Assembly: GCA_041558415.1 (NCBI GenBank)
Contig: JBFFEY010000007.1
Span: forward strand, 1-64,000
Direction of reading: 5' to 3'
DNA length: 64,000 nt
DNA from: SG8-39 sp041558415
GTDB lineage: Bacteria > Pseudomonadota > Gammaproteobacteria > Burkholderiales > SG8-39
Shown: positions 46,288-55,294 of the stretch, piece by piece
Layout of the letters: each line of letters starts with the position of its first letter
Position numbering within the stretch: position 1 is the first letter of the stretch
Made by a program: the position numbers and the translations under genes
Notes under the pieces: generated by a model
What the model was told of the DNA's origin: nothing
Database searches by the model: none
Seen by the model: the letters and a program-made list of their open reading frames with translations, nothing else

Positions 46288-47970
46288 TCAGACGACCGCC
46301 AGCGGCTGGCCGAAGCCGAGCTCGCGGCGCAGACAGGCGCAGATCTCGCCGTGCGTGGCGCCGGCCTCGGCCGCGCCGACGACGCGCGCCATGACGTTTT
46401 CGCTGCCCTGCGCGGCGCGCGCCAGCGCATCGAGCGCCTGCTGCACCGCGCTGCCCGAGCGCCGCGCCTTGTATTCGGCGAGCCGCGCGACCTGCGCCGC
46501 AATGCGCTCGCGCTGCGGGTACTCGAGCACGGTGTAGGCGTCGGGATCCTCCTCGGCCTGGTAGGCGTTGACGCCGACCACAGTCTGCTCACCCGACTCG
46601 ACGCGTTTCTGGAAGGCGAGCGCCGAATCGCCGATCATGCGCTGCACCAGACCCTGCTCGACCGCGCGGTACATGCCGCCGGCGGCGTCGATCTCCGCGA
46701 TGATCGATTCGATTTTCTCCTGCATCTGGTCGGTGAGCGCCTCGAGGTAGTACGAGCCGCCGAGCGGATCGATCACCTCAGTGAGCTGCGCCTCCTCGCG
46801 CAGCACGTTCTGCGTCGCCACCGCGATGCGCGCCGCCTCCTCCGTCGGCACCGACAGCACCTCGTCGTAGCTGTCCGTATGCAGCGACTGCAGGCCACCG
46901 AAAATGCCGGCCATTGCCTGCACCGCGACGCGCGCGATGTTGTTGAGCGGCTGCTGCCGCGTGAGGTCGACGCCCGAGGTCTGGCCGTGGAACTTGAAGC
47001 GCCAGGCTTTCGGGTCCTTCGCGCCGAAGCGTTCGCGCGCGAGCTTGGCCCAGATGCGCCGCCCGGCACGGAACTTGGCAATCTCCTCGAAAAAGCTCAC
47101 CGAGATGTCGAAGAAGAACGTGAAGCGCGGCAGGAAGGCGTCGGGCGCCATGCCGCGCGCGCGGCAGTCCTCCGCGTACTGAATCGCCGAGGCGAGCGTG
47201 AAGGCCATCGCCTCGGCGGGCGTCGCGCCCGCCTGCTGCATGTGCTGGCCAACCACCGACAGCGGGTTCCAGCCGGGGACCTCGGCGTTGCAGAAGGCAA
47301 TGTGGTCGACCAGCACGCGCCGCGCGCCCTGCAGCGCGAGGCGGAAGAACATGTGGTTGGCGACGAAATGCGAGATGCAGTCGGACTGGTTGGACGTGCC
47401 GGTGATGCTGCGCCAGGCGATCCCGCGGCGCCGCGCGACGGCGAGCAGCAGCGCGAGCAGCGTGAAGGGCGACGGGTCGTTCAGCGCGCAGGAAATGCGG
47501 TCGAGCGGCACGTCAGCGAGTGCGCGGTCCATGTCCTCTACGCTGTTGACCACCGTGCCGCAGGTGCCGAGCAGTTCCTCCGGCACCTCGTCGGCGTCAT
47601 AGCCGCGAAACACCGAGTTGCAGGGAATCAGCGAGACCGCGCTGGTGCCGTGCGCGAGCAATGTCTTGAGGCGCGCGTTGTAGTCCTCCGGCACGCCGAG
47701 ACCGATCAGCTGGCGCTGCGTCCAGCTGCGCCCGCGGTGCATCGAGGGATAGATGCCGCGCGTGTTCGGATACTCGCCCGGAAAACCGAGCGTCTCGAGA
47801 TAGCGCGTGCCGCCCCAGTCCTGCGGCGTGTAGAGCGGCTTCACGGCGATGCCGGAGCGGTTCACCGCCGGCCGCGCGGCGCCGGGGCTGGCGTCGAACG
47901 CCGCCTGCCAGCGGCGCTCGGCCTGCTCGAGCTCGGTCGCGGCGAGCGGCTTGGCGACGGGTTTGTTCAT
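46288..47970 (-). CDS. B12-dependent acyl-CoA mutase, large (substrate-binding) subunit
   Basis: A 560-residue methylmalonyl-CoA-mutase-family catalytic subunit without its own B12 domain, as in isobutyryl- and 2-hydroxyisobutyryl-CoA mutases. Conserved barrel segments are [57 protein letters not shown] and [10 protein letters not shown]. Positions that set the substrate in methylmalonyl-CoA mutase differ by eye alignment: Tyr89 is Leu88, Phe117 is Pro116, Tyr243 is Gln242, while His244 is kept as His243. The product would be a rearranged acyl-CoA, but which one is unknown. It overlaps the small subunit by 4 bases. Confidence 0.9.
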   Translation of the reverse strand: MNKPVAKPLAATELEQAERRWQAAFDASPGAARPAVNRSGIAVKPLYTPQDWGGTRYLETLGFPGEYPNTRGIYPSMHRGRSWTQRQLIGLGVPEDYNARLKTLLAHGTSAVSLIPCNSVFRGYDADEVPEELLGTCGTVVNSVEDMDRALADVPLDRISCALNDPSPFTLLALLLAVARRRGIAWRSITGTSNQSDCISHFVANHMFFRLALQGARRVLVDHIAFCNAEVPGWNPLSVVGQHMQQAGATPAEAMAFTLASAIQYAEDCRARGMAPDAFLPRFTFFFDISVSFFEEIAKFRAGRRIWAKLARERFGAKDPKAWRFKFHGQTSGVDLTRQQPLNNIARVAVQAMAGIFGGLQSLHTDSYDEVLSVPTEEAARIAVATQNVLREEAQLTEVIDPLGGSYYLEALTDQMQEKIESIIAEIDAAGGMYRAVEQGLVQRMIGDSALAFQKRVESGEQTVVGVNAYQAEEDPDAYTVLEYPQRERIAAQVARLAEYKARRSGSAVQQALDALARAAQGSENVMARVVGAAEAGATHGEICACLRRELGFGQPLAVV

Positions 47971-48392
47971 AGGGTTCCCTCCAGTTCGGCGCGGCGCGCA
48001 CGCGTCAACGCGCGCACCGCGTCCGCGATCTCTTCCAGCGACGCGCCGGGATGGAACACCCGGGCGACACCCGCCTCGACGAGCATGCGCTCGTCCTTGG
48101 GTGGGACGATGCCGCCGACGATCACGCGTACGTCGTCGAGTCCCGCCGCGCGCAGCGCATCCATCAGTTTCGGCACCAGCAGGTGATCGGTCGCCAGCGA
48201 GGACAGGCCGACGACGTCCGCGTCCTCCTCGGTGGCCAGCTTGACGACCGCGGCGATCTCCTGCCAGGGCGGCGTGTACACCACCTCCATGCCGGTGTCG
48301 CGCAGGTAGGCGGCGACGACGCGGCTGCCGCGGTCGTGGCCGTCAAAGCCGATTTTGGTGACGATGACCTTCGGTGGTCGCTGATCAGCCAT
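47967..48392 (-). CDS. B12-binding small subunit of acyl-CoA mutase
   Basis: A 141-residue cobalamin-binding domain. The DxHxxG motif is intact ([14 protein letters not shown], Asp17-Gly-His19-Asp-Arg-Gly22, the histidine serving as lower cobalt ligand), with [11 protein letters not shown] and [25 protein letters not shown] forming the rest of the B12 site. It pairs with the large subunit encoded immediately downstream (overlap 47967-47970). Its start overlaps the end of the TetR gene by 8 bases. Confidence 0.95.
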   Translation of the reverse strand: MADQRPPKVIVTKIGFDGHDRGSRVVAAYLRDTGMEVVYTPPWQEIAAVVKLATEEDADVVGLSSLATDHLLVPKLMDALRAAGLDDVRVIVGGIVPPKDERMLVEAGVARVFHPGASLEEIADAVRALTRARRAELEGTL

Positions 48393-49008
48393 GCGGTCCT
48401 CCCGTTTGCGCGCCCGCCTCCTGCGGCGCGCGCAACAGACGCAGCATGCGTCGCGCGATGCTGCGCGGCGAATCCGGTCCGTCCTCGCGGTACCAGAAGC
48501 GCGTCCAGTTGAGCGCGCCGAGCAGCATCAGCCGCAACGTACGCCGGTCGCTGCCCGGCGCGAGCGGCAACGCGTCCACCAGTTCGCGAAACACGGCTTC
48601 ATACTCGGCGCGCAGGCGCTTGAGCTGCGCCGCGGCCGCGGGCACCTGCTCGGGCAGCACGCGGATCAGCACCTGCGCCGTGTCGGCGCGCTTGAGCACC
48701 GTCTCGAGGTGCGCCACGCAGGCCGCCTCGAGTCGCGCCCAGGGTTCGCGCTCGCGCGCCGCGGCAGCGCGCACCGCGGCGACGATCTCGCGCACCCCGG
48801 CCTCGTAGACCGCGACGAGCAGGTCTTCCTTGGCGGCGAAGTGGTAGTAGAGCGAGCCCGGCAGCATCGATGCGGCCTGTGCGATGTCGCGCATCGAGGT
48901 GGCGGCATAGCCGCGCTGAGCGAACAGACGCGCGGCGGCGGCGAGCACGACCGGCAGGCGGTTGTCCGCGCGCGGCGCGCGGGGCGCTCGAAGGTGACGG
49001 ATGGGCAT
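48385..49008 (-). CDS. TetR family transcriptional regulator of the mutase operon
   Basis: A 207-residue TetR regulator. The N-terminal helix-turn-helix spans about residues 18-62: VVLAAAARLFAQRGYAATSMRDIAQAASMLPGSLYYHF core followed by AAKEDLLVAVYEAG. The C-terminal ligand-binding domain is all-helical. As first gene of the overlapping operon and with a palindrome between its promoter and start codon, it most likely represses the operon and itself until a CoA ester or acid binds; the ligand is unknown. Confidence 0.92.
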   Translation of the reverse strand: MPIRHLRAPRAPRADNRLPVVLAAAARLFAQRGYAATSMRDIAQAASMLPGSLYYHFAAKEDLLVAVYEAGVREIVAAVRAAAAREREPWARLEAACVAHLETVLKRADTAQVLIRVLPEQVPAAAAQLKRLRAEYEAVFRELVDALPLAPGSDRRTLRLMLLGALNWTRFWYREDGPDSPRSIARRMLRLLRAPQEAGAQTGGPHG

Positions 49009-49021
49009 GCCAGGAGAAAAA

Positions 49022-49035
49022 CAAACGATCGTTTG
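49022..49035. promoter_or_regulatory. TetR operator candidate: perfect 14-bp palindrome
   Basis: CAAACGATCGTTTG is a perfect inverted repeat beginning 13 bases upstream of the TetR ATG and just past the -10 element, over the expected transcription start. Binding here would block transcription of the whole mutase operon. Confidence 0.75.
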
Positions 49036-49036
49036 C

Positions 49037-49066
49037 TTTATAGCGTCTGGCGCTGTCAGGGGTCAA
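49037..49066 (-). promoter_or_regulatory. Sigma70-like promoter of the TetR-mutase operon
   Basis: On the minus strand TTGACC (49066-49061), an 18-base spacer and TATAAA (49042-49037). The start of transcription would fall near 49030, inside the palindrome at 49022-49035. Confidence 0.7.
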
Positions 49067-49167
49067 TCATCGGCGGCACTTCCAGCCACTTCCCACAGCA
49101 GAAACAAGGCCTTCCGAGAAATATTGTTGCGCTACATCAATACTTGATATTGCGGTGCACAAAGTTC

Positions 49168-49195
49168 TTGACTTGATTGTTATAACGCATATACT
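49168..49195 (+). promoter_or_regulatory. Promoter of the phasin gene
   Basis: TTGACT (49168-49173), a 16-base spacer and TATACT (49190-49195), 77 bases upstream of the phasin ATG. An ATCAA-TAC-TTGAT repeat at 49136-49148 lies just upstream and could bind a regulator. Confidence 0.7.
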
Positions 49196-49271
49196 GGGCT
49201 CTGTTGCAGCGCACCATTTACCCGCGAATAAACGCACACCCCGACTGATCACCCCGAATAGGAGCACCACC

Positions 49272-49814
49272 ATGTACGTCACCCCCGAACAAATTCAAGC
49301 GGCCCAGAAGGCCAATGTCGAGACCCTACTCGCCGTCGCCAGCGCGCAGTTTGGCGCGATCGAGAAGCTCGCCAACCTGAACGCCAATGTAGTCAAGGCG
49401 GCCTTCGAAGAGAGCGTCGCCAACACCCGCGCGCTGATGGGCGCAAAGGACGTGCAGGAGTTCGTCAGCCTGCAGAACAGCTTCGCCCAGCCGGCGATGG
49501 AAAAGGCGATTGCCTGGTCGAAGAGCGTCTACGAGGTCGCGACCTCGACCAACGCCGAGATGAGCAAGCTCGCCGAGAAGCGCAGCGCGGAGTGGAACGA
49601 GAACTTCGCCTCGTTCCTCGAGAAGGCCAGCAAGAACGCGCCGGCCGGCTCGGACGTCGCGGTGGCGGCGATGAAGCAGATGATAACGGCGGCCAACTCG
49701 GCCTACGACAACCTGACCAAGGTCACCAAACAGGCGACCGAGATGGCGGAAGCCAACGTCGCGGCCGCAACCGAGACGGTGAAGGGTTTCGCCAAGCCAA
49801 AAAAGGCCGCCTAA
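49272..49814 (+). CDS. Phasin family protein
   Basis: A 180-residue, highly helical, Ala-rich protein: MYVTPEQIQAAQKANVETLLAVASAQFGAIEKLANLN is the typical phasin opening, and the protein ends with a lysine-rich tail (GFAKPKKAA). Phasins coat polyhydroxyalkanoate granules and control their size and number. It has a strong promoter and GGAG ribosome-binding site and is followed by a terminator, so it is a single-gene unit. It implies PHA storage although no pha synthase lies in this window. Confidence 0.95.
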   Translation: MYVTPEQIQAAQKANVETLLAVASAQFGAIEKLANLNANVVKAAFEESVANTRALMGAKDVQEFVSLQNSFAQPAMEKAIAWSKSVYEVATSTNAEMSKLAEKRSAEWNENFASFLEKASKNAPAGSDVAVAAMKQMITAANSAYDNLTKVTKQATEMAEANVAAATETVKGFAKPKKAA

Positions 49815-49955
49815 GTCGGGACGGAAGCGGACGCCGGCCTGCGGCCGGTGCCGCTCCGCCTGCGCGCGATCGACGCGGCGCCTCGCGGCGCCATCCATCG
49901 CGCGCATCCGCGAAGCAAGCGGCGACGAAAAAGAAGCAGCGGAAGTAACCCAACG

Positions 49956-49988
49956 AACGCCCCGCTTCGTGCGGGGCGTTTTCTTTTT
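49956..49988 (+). terminator. Terminator downstream of the phasin gene
   Basis: AACGCCCCGC-TTCGT-GCGGGGCGTT is a perfect 10-bp stem followed by TTCTTTTT. The 140 bases between the phasin stop and this hairpin show no convincing gene. Confidence 0.88.
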
Positions 49989-50740
49989 CAGGCCTCGCGA
50001 AACGGAAAGCCGGCCGCCCGCACGGCGCCGCGCAGCTTCTCCAGCGCCGCAGGCACCTGCGCCGGCAGGCCGCGCACCCCGAGCTCGACGTGGCGCCGCT
50101 CGCCGTTGGCACCCATCGACGGCAGGCTGAAGACCTTGACCTCGGGGAATGCCGCGCCCACTTCTTCCATCGCACCGATCAGCTGGCTCTCGCCCGCCTC
50201 GAACACGAGAATCGAGCCCTCCTGCCAGCGATCGCGATCGACGAGCCGGGCATAGTGGGTGTCGAGCACCCACTCGATCATCGGCCAGGCCATCTGCGGG
50301 AAGCCCGGCACGAAGTGGTGGTCGGCGATGGAGAAGCCGGGAATGCGGTTGACCGGGTTCGGAATGATGCGGGCGCCCTCGGGAAAGGTGCCCATGGCGA
50401 GACGGTTCGGCGTCACCTCGCCACCGAAGCGCGCGCGGATCTCGCGCTCGGCCTCGGGGTGCAGCGCCAGGCCTACGTCGAGCGCCTCGGCGGCGCAAGC
50501 TCGGGTGTGATCGTCCGGCGTCGCGCCGATGCCGCCGAAGCTGAAGACGATGTCGCCCGCCGCCAGGGTGCGCTTGAGCGCCGCGGTGAGCCGTGCCGGG
50601 TCGTCGCCGTGGTACTCGCAGAACGCGAGCCGCAGCCCGCGCCTGCCGAGCGCCTCGATGAGAAAGGGGAAATGCTTGTCGCTGCGCTTGCCGACGAGGA
50701 TCTCGTCGCCGATCACCAGCGCGCCGATCGCCGCGCTCAT
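49988..50740 (-). CDS. CinA-like molybdopterin-binding domain protein
   Basis: A 250-residue protein with the MoaB/Mog-like domain of CinA: MSAAIGALVIGDEILVGKRSDKHF, DIVFSFGGIGATPDDHT (in place of the usual TGGLGPTxDD), and PGFPQMAWPMIEWVL. It lacks the C-terminal CinA amidohydrolase domain, so it is the short form often annotated as competence/damage-inducible protein A. The true reaction of this short form is unknown. It overlaps the start region of the downstream gene order: its start lies 4 bases inside the EI24 gene end (50737-50740). Confidence 0.88.
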   Translation of the reverse strand: MSAAIGALVIGDEILVGKRSDKHFPFLIEALGRRGLRLAFCEYHGDDPARLTAALKRTLAAGDIVFSFGGIGATPDDHTRACAAEALDVGLALHPEAEREIRARFGGEVTPNRLAMGTFPEGARIIPNPVNRIPGFSIADHHFVPGFPQMAWPMIEWVLDTHYARLVDRDRWQEGSILVFEAGESQLIGAMEEVGAAFPEVKVFSLPSMGANGERRHVELGVRGLPAQVPAALEKLRGAVRAAGFPFREA

Positions 50741-51474
50741 CGCGGCAGCACCTTGCCCTCGAGCGGCGCGCCGCGCGCGCGCTGCAGCGCCTCGAGCAGG
50801 AAGTGGATGTACGCCAGGCCGAAGACCACGGGCGCAAACAGGCCAACGAACGGAATGTAGGCGACCAGCGCCAGGATCACGCCGAGCAGGTACATGGTGA
50901 AGCGCTGCTCGCCGAAGATGCGCCGCATCTCCGTTTCGGAGGCATGCTCGGCGAGCGCGTCATAGCGCAGCACGCGCTGGTTCACCCAGCCGAAGATGAG
51001 CAGCGGGATCGCCGGCCACAGCGGCGGAAAGAACCAGAACGGCAGCGACAGCAGAGCGAGACCGATCAGACCAAGCACTGCGACGATGCTGTTCACCACG
51101 CTGCCGGCGAAGGTCCCGCCGCGCCGCCGCTCGAGCGTCTGGAAGCGGCGCGCGGCGACGTGTTCGACCATCGAGGGCATGCCGAAGATGCCGAGAATCA
51201 GCAGCGCGGTGAACTGCACCAGCGGCACCAGCATGATCAGCACCATCAGCTTGGCGGCGAACATCGCCACGTCGCTCGCATCCCATTCCACCCAGAACGT
51301 GGCGTAGGCGATCCCGCTGCGGATCTTCTCCGCGAGCCAGACCACGAGCTGCGCCCACATGAAAAACGCCGCCACGCTCCAGAGGCCGATCGCCACCAGC
51401 ACCGGCCAGACCATCAGCCAGAGCATGCGCGGGTGCAGCAGGTTGCGGAAGGCGAAGAGCAGTGAAGCGAACAT
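50737..51474 (-). CDS. EI24 domain-containing membrane protein
   Basis: A 245-residue membrane protein with about five hydrophobic segments (around residues 20-40, 65-95, 125-160, 198-225). It matches the EI24/CysZ-like family by its FRNLLHPRMLWLMVWPVLVA start and ALAEHASETEMRRIFGEQR loop. CysZ imports sulfate in enterobacteria, but this protein is a distant relative; substrate unknown. It is cotranscribed with the CinA-like gene through a 4-base overlap. Confidence 0.85.
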   Translation of the reverse strand: MFASLLFAFRNLLHPRMLWLMVWPVLVAIGLWSVAAFFMWAQLVVWLAEKIRSGIAYATFWVEWDASDVAMFAAKLMVLIMLVPLVQFTALLILGIFGMPSMVEHVAARRFQTLERRRGGTFAGSVVNSIVAVLGLIGLALLSLPFWFFPPLWPAIPLLIFGWVNQRVLRYDALAEHASETEMRRIFGEQRFTMYLLGVILALVAYIPFVGLFAPVVFGLAYIHFLLEALQRARGAPLEGKVLPR

Positions 51475-51499
51475 GCCGTCGAGAGGGAATGGAGCCGAT

Positions 51500-54400
51500 T
51501 CAGGCGTGGCGGATACTTTGCCACAACTTGCTGAGCCGCTTCACCGAGACCGGCACCGGCGTCTTCAGCGACTGGGCGAACAGCGCAACGCGCAGCTCCT
51601 CGAGCAGCCAGCCGAACTGCTCGAGCTCGGCGGTCACCGCACCGAGCTTGGCACGCGCGGCCATTTCACGCTGCCAGCCGACCGCGAGCGGCGCGATCTC
51701 GGCGGCGAGCCGCGCGTCGCGCGCAGGATCCTCGCGCAACTTGTCGAGCCGCAGCGCGGCGGCCTTGAGGTAGCGCGGCAGGTGCTGCAGCCGCGTCCAG
51801 GGCGTCTGCGACACGAAGCGCGGATGCAGCAGGCGGGCGAACTGCGCGCGCAGCTCGTCGGCGACGCGCGGGAAGGCCTTGGCCGTGGCGTTTAGGCGCT
51901 TTTGCAGCTGGGCGTGCTCGGCCAGGATCACGCCGACCGTGCGCAGCAGCTCCTGCGCGATCAGGTTGAAGCGGCTGCGCCCTTCCTCGACGCTGCGCTG
52001 GAATGCGGCCTGGGTGGTGGGCAAGGCCTCGGCGAGAAAGGTCCGCTCGAGCGCAGCGACGACGATCTCCTCCTTCAGCGCAACCTCCCCGGCGAGCTGC
52101 GCGAACTGCAGGTTGAGCGCGTTGTCGCGCGCGACCAGCTTCTCCAGGTCGCGCACGCGCTCGCGGAAGACGAGCGCCAGCAGCCGGCGCAGGCCGGCGC
52201 GATGCACCGCGCGCGCCTGCTCGGGCGAGTCGAACACCTGCAGTGCGACTGCGTCGCCGAGGTCGGCGAGCGCCGGGTAGCCGACCAGCGTCTGGCCGCC
52301 CTGGCGGATCTCCATGATCTCGGCGAGATCGCCGAAATCCCAGCGCGTGTGGCGCGCCGCCTCGGGCACGCTCGCCGAGTCGGCGAGCGCGGCGCGCGTC
52401 TGCGGTGCCCAGGCGCGCTTCAGCTCGGCGAGGTTGCGTCCCATGGCGAGCTGCCGGCCATGCTCGTCGACGACGCGAAAGTTCATGTGCAGATGCGGCG
52501 GCGCCGAGTCCGGGCGGAAGGCGTCGACCGGAACCTCGAGGTTGAGTTCGCCGCGGATCCAGCGCGCCAGCGCCGTGGCGAGCGGAGAATCCGCGGGGCG
52601 CGCCGCGGCGACGAAGCGCGCGGCGAAATCGTCGAGCGGCCCGAGGCGGTGGCGCAGGCGCTGCGGCACCGATTTTGCGTAGGCGCGCACCTTTTCCTTG
52701 AGCAGCCCCGGTACCAGCCACTCGCAGCGCGCCGCCGGCAGCTGGTTGAGCAGCGCCACCGGCACGGTCAGCGTGACGCCGTCGCGTGCCGCGCCCGGCT
52801 CGAAGTGGTACTCGAGCGCGAAGTCGTTCGGCCCGATGCGCAGCGTCGGCGGAAAGTTGTCGGTGGTGATGCCCGCCGCTTCGTGGCGCATGAGGTCCTC
52901 GCGCCGCAGGAATAACCGCTTCGGGTCCTCGCGCTCGACGGACTTTCGCCAGCGCTCGAAGTCGGCGCCGTTATGCACGTCCTCGGGCAGGCGGGCGTCG
53001 TAGAAGGCGTAGATCAGCGCGTCGTCGACCAGAATGTCCGGCCGCCGCGACTTGTGCTCGAGGCGCTCGATCTCGGCGACCAGGCGCCGGTTGTGGGCGA
53101 AAAACGGCGCGCGGGTCTCGAAGTCGCCTTCGACCAGCGCCGCGCGGATGAAGATCTCGCGCGCGCCCGCCGGATCGAGCGGCGCGTAGGGCACCCTCCG
53201 GTTGGCATAGACCGGCAGCCCGTAGAGCGTGCCGCGCTCCAACACCACCACCTGGGCGCGCTTCTTCTCCCAGTGCGGATGCTCGTGATGGCGCTTGAGC
53301 AGCTGCGCGCCGAGTTCCTCCAGCCAGCGCGGGTCGATGCCGGCGACGGTGCGTGCGTAGAGGCGCGTGGTCTCGACCAGCTCGGCGGCCATGATCCACT
53401 TGCCGGGCTTCCTGGTCGACGTGCCCGGATGCACCCAGAACTTGATGCCACGCGCGCCCGTGTAGCCACCGCTCGCCTCGTCGCGCAGTCCGACGTTGCC
53501 GAGCAGCCCCGCGAGCAGCGCGCGGTGGATCGCCGCCGCGCCCTCGGCCTGCGCGGCGTCCACGCTGGAGGGCCGCCAGCCGAGCTCGGCGACCAGCGTG
53601 TGGAGCTGGCCGTGCAGGTCGCGCCATTCGCGCATGCGCGCGACCGAGAGGAAATTCTCGCGGCACAGCTGCGCCAGCTTGCGGTTCGACTTCTTGTGCT
53701 CGAGCGCCTCGGCGAAGAAATGCCACAGCCTGAGCATGGCGAGAAAGTCGGAGCGCTCGTCAGCGAAGCGCGCGTGCCGCTGGTCGGCGGCGCCGGCGCG
53801 CTCCTGCGGGCGCTCGCGCGGATCCTGCACCGAGAGCGCCGCCGCGATCACCAGCAGCTGCGCGAGGCAGCCCTCGGCGCGGCCGGCGATCAGCATGCGG
53901 CCGATGCGCGGGTCGAGCGGCAGCTTGGCGAGCGCGCGCCCCACCGCGGTGAGCGCCTTCGCCTCGTCCACCGCGCCGAGCTCGGCGAGCAGCGCGTAGC
54001 CGTCGGCGATCGCGCGCGGCGTCGGCGGATCGAGAAAGGGGAAGTCCTCGACGCCGCCGAGCCGCAGGCTCATCGCCCGCAGAATCACCGCGGCGAGCGA
54101 AGAGCGCAGCAGCTCGGGCTCGGTGTACGCCGGCCGCCGGTCGTGATCGGACTCGGCGTAGAGCCGGATGCAGATGCCGTCGGCGACCCGCCCGCAGCGC
54201 CCGGCGCGCTGGCGCGCCGCGGCCTGCGAAATCGTCTCGACGCGCAGCATCTCGACCTTGTTGCGCAGGCTGTAGCGCTTGACGCGCGCCAGGCCGGTAT
54301 CGACCACGTAGCGGATGCGCGGCACCGTGAGCGAGGTCTCGGCGACGTTGGTCGCCAGCACGATGCGCCGTGTCGCGCCGGGGCGGAATACGCGGTCCTG

Positions 54401-55234
54401 CTCGGCCGCCGACAGCCGCGCGTAGAGCGGCAGGATCTCGCTGCCCGGCGGATGGTGCTTGCGCAGCACCTCGGCCGCGTCGCGGATCTCGCGCTCGCCC
54501 GGCAGGAAAACGAGCACGTCGCCCGGGCCCTCGCGGCACAGCTCGGCGACCGCGTCGGCGAGCGCCTGCTCTTCCTCCTCGCGCGTGGTGTCCTCCGCGT
54601 CGCCCGCCACCGGCCGGTAGCGAATCTCCACCGGGTAGAGCCGCCCGGAGACTTCGATTACCGGGGCGCCGTCGAAATGGCGCGAGAACCGCTCGGCGTC
54701 GATCGTCGCCGAGGTGATCACCAGCCGCAGGTCGGCGCGCCGCGACTGCAGCCGCTTGAGATAGCCGAGCAGGAAATCGATGTTGAGGCTGCGCTCGTGC
54801 GCCTCGTCTAGGATGATCGCCTCGTACTGCGACAGCGTCGGGTCGCTCTGGGTCTCGGCGAGCAGGATGCCGTCGGTCATCAGCTTGACGAGCGAATCCG
54901 GCCGCACGCGGTCCTGGAAGCGCACCTTGTAGCCGACCGCGCCGCCGGGCTCGGCGCGCAGCTCCTCGGCCAGGCGCGCGGCCACTGAGCGGGCGGCGAT
55001 GCGCCGCGGCTGGGTGTGGCCGATCAGGCCGCGCGCACCGCAGCCCATGTCGAGCAGGATTTTCGGTAGCTGCGTGGTCTTGCCCGAACCGGTCTCGCCG
55101 CAGACGATCACCACGGGATGGCGTTCGATGGCGGCACGGATCTCCGCGCGCTTCGCGTTGACCGGCAGCGCGGGATCGAAGGCGATGGGCGAAAGCCGGG
55201 CGATGCGCGCGGCGCGCTGGACTTCGGAACTCAA
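51500..55234 (-). CDS. hrpA: ATP-dependent RNA helicase HrpA
   Basis: A 1244-residue DEAH-box helicase, close to the 1300 residues of E. coli HrpA. Walker A GETGSGKT lies at residues 46-53 and the DEAHERSLN box at about 143-151, with SATIDAERFS, GDVLVFLPGEREI, and the C-terminal motif QRAGRCGRVADGICIRLY. The HA2 and OB-fold helicase-associated domains follow, then the long DUF3418 region specific to HrpA. It acts in mRNA processing and rescue of stalled ribosomes. The start is TTG at 55234, since the next in-frame ATG lies beyond the Walker motif. Confidence 0.95.
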   Translation of the reverse strand: MSSEVQRAARIARLSPIAFDPALPVNAKRAEIRAAIERHPVVIVCGETGSGKTTQLPKILLDMGCGARGLIGHTQPRRIAARSVAARLAEELRAEPGGAVGYKVRFQDRVRPDSLVKLMTDGILLAETQSDPTLSQYEAIILDEAHERSLNIDFLLGYLKRLQSRRADLRLVITSATIDAERFSRHFDGAPVIEVSGRLYPVEIRYRPVAGDAEDTTREEEEQALADAVAELCREGPGDVLVFLPGEREIRDAAEVLRKHHPPGSEILPLYARLSAAEQDRVFRPGATRRIVLATNVAETSLTVPRIRYVVDTGLARVKRYSLRNKVEMLRVETISQAAARQRAGRCGRVADGICIRLYAESDHDRRPAYTEPELLRSSLAAVILRAMSLRLGGVEDFPFLDPPTPRAIADGYALLAELGAVDEAKALTAVGRALAKLPLDPRIGRMLIAGRAEGCLAQLLVIAAALSVQDPRERPQERAGAADQRHARFADERSDFLAMLRLWHFFAEALEHKKSNRKLAQLCRENFLSVARMREWRDLHGQLHTLVAELGWRPSSVDAAQAEGAAAIHRALLAGLLGNVGLRDEASGGYTGARGIKFWVHPGTSTRKPGKWIMAAELVETTRLYARTVAGIDPRWLEELGAQLLKRHHEHPHWEKKRAQVVVLERGTLYGLPVYANRRVPYAPLDPAGAREIFIRAALVEGDFETRAPFFAHNRRLVAEIERLEHKSRRPDILVDDALIYAFYDARLPEDVHNGADFERWRKSVEREDPKRLFLRREDLMRHEAAGITTDNFPPTLRIGPNDFALEYHFEPGAARDGVTLTVPVALLNQLPAARCEWLVPGLLKEKVRAYAKSVPQRLRHRLGPLDDFAARFVAAARPADSPLATALARWIRGELNLEVPVDAFRPDSAPPHLHMNFRVVDEHGRQLAMGRNLAELKRAWAPQTRAALADSASVPEAARHTRWDFGDLAEIMEIRQGGQTLVGYPALADLGDAVALQVFDSPEQARAVHRAGLRRLLALVFRERVRDLEKLVARDNALNLQFAQLAGEVALKEEIVVAALERTFLAEALPTTQAAFQRSVEEGRSRFNLIAQELLRTVGVILAEHAQLQKRLNATAKAFPRVADELRAQFARLLHPRFVSQTPWTRLQHLPRYLKAAALRLDKLREDPARDARLAAEIAPLAVGWQREMAARAKLGAVTAELEQFGWLLEELRVALFAQSLKTPVPVSVKRLSKLWQSIRHA

Positions 55235-55294
55235 GGCACGCCGATTCTATCGGCTCGCCGCAGGCTGCGCCGCCGTCCGCGGGTAGCATAGGGC

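Noticed and set aside
49151..49162. PhaR-binding site in front of the phasin gene (TTGCGGTGCA)
   Set aside because: The match is short and only partly symmetric; no PhaR consensus could be confirmed from one copy.
49815..49955. Small Lys-rich gene downstream of the phasin
   Set aside because: A frame ending in ATKKKQRK is open but has no start with a ribosome-binding site and overlaps the phasin gene out of frame.
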